Shown piece by piece: positions 37,982-40,953 of a stretch of DNA of 40,953 nt. How positions within the stretch are numbered: the stretch's first letter is position 1; each line of letters starts with the position of its first letter. The notes under the pieces were generated by a model. It had not been told where the DNA came from, searched no databases, and worked only from the letters and a program-made list of their open reading frames with translations. Both the position numbers and the translations under genes were made by a program. Source of the DNA: Actinomadura sp. KC345 (GTDB lineage: Bacteria > Actinomycetota > Actinomycetes > Streptosporangiales > Streptosporangiaceae); contig NZ_SMKH01000032.1 of the NCBI RefSeq assembly GCF_004348515.1, positions 1 to 40,953 of the forward strand, read 5' to 3'.

Positions 37982-38902
37982 TCAGTGCCTGCTGGTCTCG
38001 GTGTTGTCGAGCCGGGCGACGCTGTAGGCGGCGTAGGTCCGGTGCGGTTCGCGTCCCTCGAAGTAGGGGGTGAGCTGCTCGCCGAGTTCGCCGACGGAGA
38101 AGACGCCGTCCGCCGCGGTGAACTTCTGCTCCACGGTCGGCGCCGCCATCAGCGCGACCATGTCGCCGTAGACGACGAACACCTGCCCGGTGATCTTCTC
38201 GGACGCGGGGGAGGCCAGGTAGCCGACGAACGTCCCGACCCGCTCGGGCGCCATGGCGTCGAGCCCGCCGGGCGCGGTGCCCTCGGCGAACGTCGCCTCG
38301 GTCATCGCGGTGCGGGCGCGGGGGCAGATCGCGTTGGCGCGGACCCCGTACCGGCCGAGGCCCGCGGAGGTCGACAGCGTGAGCGCCACGATCCCCGCCT
38401 TGGCCGCCGAGTAGTTCGGCTGGCCCGGCGACCCGAACAGGAACGCCTCCGACGCGGTGTTCACCACCCGTCCGTAGACCGGGCCCCCGGCGGCCTTGCT
38501 CGCGGCGCGCCAGTGCACGGCGGCGGCGCGGGACACGGCCGCGTGCCCCTTCAGGTGGACGTGGATGACGTCGTCCCAGTCCGACTCGGACAGGTTGAAC
38601 AGCATCTTGTCGCGCAGCACGCCCGCGTTGTTGACCAGGACGTCCAGCGAGCCGTACGTGTCGACGGCGGCCGACACCAGCGTGTCGCCCATCGACCAGT
38701 CGCCGACGTCCCCCTTCACCGCGACGGCCTGCCCGCCCGCCTTCCGGATCTCGGCGACGACGTCGTCGGCCGCCGGTCCCATGTCGTTCACGACGACGGC
38801 GGCCCCCTGCGCGGCGAGGGCGAGGGCCTCGGCGCGGCCCAGCCCGGCGCCCGCGCCGGTGACGACGGCGGTGCGCCCCGCCAGGGACAGGTCAGCGTTC
38901 AT
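37982..38902 (-). CDS. SDR of the multifunctional-enzyme type, Hsd4A/Rv3502c-like
   Basis: A 306-residue SDR: TGAGAGLGRAEALALAAQGAAVVVNDMG, LDVLVNNAGVLRDKMLFNLSESDWDDVIHVHLKGH, catalytic Ser in NTASEAF and NYSAAK. The extended VLRDKML...VHLKGHA block is that of peroxisomal multifunctional enzyme 2 (HSD17B4) and mycobacterial Hsd4A/Rv3502c-type proteins, which oxidise 3-hydroxyacyl-CoA side chains or 17-beta-hydroxysteroids. The ATG at 38902 has GGAGG upstream. The promoter region carries palindrome 9 and a KstR-like box over the -10. It probably works with the divergent thiolase in side-chain or ring beta-oxidation. Confidence 0.87.
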   Translation of the reverse strand: MNADLSLAGRTAVVTGAGAGLGRAEALALAAQGAAVVVNDMGPAADDVVAEIRKAGGQAVAVKGDVGDWSMGDTLVSAAVDTYGSLDVLVNNAGVLRDKMLFNLSESDWDDVIHVHLKGHAAVSRAAAVHWRAASKAAGGPVYGRVVNTASEAFLFGSPGQPNYSAAKAGIVALTLSTSAGLGRYGVRANAICPRARTAMTEATFAEGTAPGGLDAMAPERVGTFVGYLASPASEKITGQVFVVYGDMVALMAAPTVEQKFTAADGVFSVGELGEQLTPYFEGREPHRTYAAYSVARLDNTETSRH

Positions 38903-38942
38903 CGGAGCCTCCGGTTCGATGGTCAGAGTCGCACGCCGGAGG

Positions 38943-38958
38943 CTAGTACGAATTCTAG
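38943..38958. promoter_or_regulatory. KstR-like box (minus-strand promoter)
   Basis: CTAGTACGAATTCTAG, with arms CTAGnA/TnCTAG. It shares ACGAATTCTAGT with the box at 39048 and overlaps the -10-like hexamer of the Hsd4A-like gene. It resembles the published KstR pattern TnnAACnnGTTnnA with two or three deviations. Confidence 0.5.
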
Positions 38959-38974
38959 TTCGGGGGACGCCCCG

Positions 38975-38989
38975 TCCCGCTGAGCGGGG
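38975..38989. promoter_or_regulatory. Palindromic operator site 9
   Basis: TCCCGCTGAGCGGGG, 14 of 15 consensus positions, placed for the minus-strand Hsd4A-like gene with TAGCCT 29 bp beyond. Confidence 0.68.
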
Positions 38990-39014
38990 CCGGGCACGTG
39001 CCCCGAACGGCCGG

Positions 39015-39029
39015 GACCGCTGAGTGGGA
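39015..39029. promoter_or_regulatory. Palindromic operator site 10
   Basis: GACCGCTGAGTGGGA, two mismatches at the left end, placed for the plus-strand thiolase gene with TAGTCT exactly 30 bp beyond. Confidence 0.6.
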
Positions 39030-39047
39030 CGGCGCTTGCCCGCCGAT

Positions 39048-39062
39048 GAGAACGAATTCTAG
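39048..39062. promoter_or_regulatory. KstR-like box (plus-strand promoter)
   Basis: GAGAACGAATTCTAG has the form AGAAC-GA-ATTCT, one base from the KstR-type AGAACnnGTTCT palindrome. It overlaps the -10-like TAGTCT (39060-39065) of the thiolase gene, as expected for a repressor site. Confidence 0.55.
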
Positions 39063-39139
39063 TCTCGGCCATGCCCTCCCCGGCGCGCGGCGCCGAGGGG
39101 GGCGCGTCCTGTGCGTGCTCGTCTCGTTCGTCGTTCTAG

Positions 39140-40309
<1,170 letters not shown>

Positions 40310-40316
40310 GGGGCAC

Positions 40317-40953
40317 ATGACCATCGGACCGACGAAGGAGGCCCGCGGCCCGCGCGAGCACTCCGGGACCCGGCCGGCCGGCGTGGACGCGGCCTCCGCC
40401 GCCGCCCGCCGCGTCATCGACGCCCTGCTCCGGTCCGGCGACATGACGGATGCCGACATGGCGGCCGTCGCCGACCGCCTCAACGCCGTCGCCGACGACC
40501 TTGAGGTGGGGGCCCCGCCGCTGGAGGACCGCTTGGTCGACATGTGGCGCGGTGACGGCATGACGCGCCACGACCCGGTCGCCGGCCCGGAGAACCCGAT
40601 CGCGCCGCCGCTGGAGTACGAGGCGGTGGACGCCCGGACGATCGAGGCCACCGCGACGCTCGGCCTGCCCTACCAGGGCCCGCCGTCGAGCGTCCACGGC
40701 GGGATCTCCGCGCTGCTGCTCGACCACACCCTCGGCGTGGCGAACGGCTGGGCCGGCACATCGGGCATGACGGCCGAGCTGACGCTGCGCTACCACCGCC
40801 TGACGCCGCTGTTCGAGCCGCTCACGATCAGCGCCCGCCAGCTCTCCGTGGACGGCCGCAAGATCCGCACGGAGGGCGCCATCAGCGCGGGCGGCGAGAC
40901 CTGCGTGACCGCCGAAGCCCTCTTCATCGCCAAACACCCGCCCCGCCCCCGCT
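40317..40953 (+). CDS. PaaI/hotdog-fold acyl-CoA thioesterase (3' end cut by window edge)
   Basis: The ATG at 40317 follows GAGGGG and the frame stays open to the window edge (212 residues so far). The C-terminal half is a hotdog thioesterase domain with the 4HBT/PaaI motif VHGGISALLLDHTLG (His127-Gly-Gly, Asp136) and TAELTLRYHRLTPLFEPL. The N-terminal 95 residues are helical and contain DMTDADMAAVADRLNAVADDLE, an extension seen in actinobacterial PaaI-type proteins. It hydrolyses acyl-CoA esters, perhaps clearing stalled CoA intermediates of the pathway or freeing CoA. It is co-transcribed with the thiolase. Confidence 0.85.
   Translation, partial: MTIGPTKEARGPREHSGTRPAGVDAASAAARRVIDALLRSGDMTDADMAAVADRLNAVADDLEVGAPPLEDRLVDMWRGDGMTRHDPVAGPENPIAPPLEYEAVDARTIEATATLGLPYQGPPSSVHGGISALLLDHTLGVANGWAGTSGMTAELTLRYHRLTPLFEPLTISARQLSVDGRKIRTEGAISAGGETCVTAEALFIAKHPPRPR

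Overview
The window is high-GC DNA with tightly packed genes, many four-base stop/start overlaps (ATGA or GTGA) and frequent GTG starts. It carries LLM-type oxidoreductases, IclR and KstR-like TetR regulators, and an XRE/DUF397/anti-sigma-type ATPase unit. This points to a filamentous actinomycete, most likely Thermomonosporaceae/Streptosporangiales (Actinomadura-like). The taxon is inferred from gene content and composition; no rRNA or tRNA gene was seen.

Most of the window is a steroid (or steroid-like polycyclic) catabolic locus. Ring-opening functions are present: two credible 3-ketosteroid 1-dehydrogenases (4223-5905 +, 34014-35519 -), a divergent third flavoprotein of that superfamily (10080-11564 +), both halves of 3-ketosteroid 9-alpha-hydroxylase (KshA 30258-31424 -, KshB 5902-6921 +), HsaA-like hydroxylases (6944-8128 +, 31568-32734 +), an HsaB-like flavin reductase (2439-3038 -), an HsaC-like extradiol dioxygenase (9178-10083 +) and an HsaD-like C-C hydrolase (3357-4226 +). 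Around these lie six short-chain dehydrogenases (one close to Comamonas 3-alpha-HSD), a thiolase, a thioesterase cut by the right edge, an acyl-CoA ligase, two LLM+SnoaL gene pairs, a secreted lipase and a complete Dpp/Opp-type ABC importer.

Layout: 1-1345 (-) SnoaL/LLM; 1526-2434 (+) IclR; 2439-3038 (-) HsaB; 3357-8128 (+) HsaD-KstD-KshB-HsaA; 8200-9036 (-) SDR; 9178-12900 (+) HsaC-flavoprotein-LLM-SnoaL; 13079-13495 (+) orphan protein made of two similar halves; 13629-19291 (-) ABC importer; 19472-21082 (+) ligase; 21148-23884 IclR2 with a divergent amidohydrolase/class II aldolase operon; 23881-26180 XRE/DUF397/ATPase unit; 26290-28370 (+) TetR-MFS exporter; 28428-31424 (-) KshA operon; 31568-32734 (+) HsaA2; 32830-35519 (-) KstD3-lipase; 35679-36296 (+) KstR-like TetR; 36373-37928 (+) two SDRs; 37982-38902 (-) Hsd4A-like SDR; 39149-40953 (+) thiolase-thioesterase.

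The main regulatory observation is a 15-bp palindrome, consensus TCCCRCTGAGYGGGA. It is found at ten places, all in intergenic regions that begin the catabolic operons. In most cases a -10-like hexamer lies about 29-30 bp beyond the palindrome, often on both sides, so one site can serve two divergent promoters. The 21.1-28.4 kb segment (IclR2, XRE and TetR-MFS units) has no copy and looks like a separately controlled insert. A second notable structure is a pair of almost identical, very long perfect hairpins (8141-8206 and 21077-21140), each between convergent genes, with one compensatory base-pair change.
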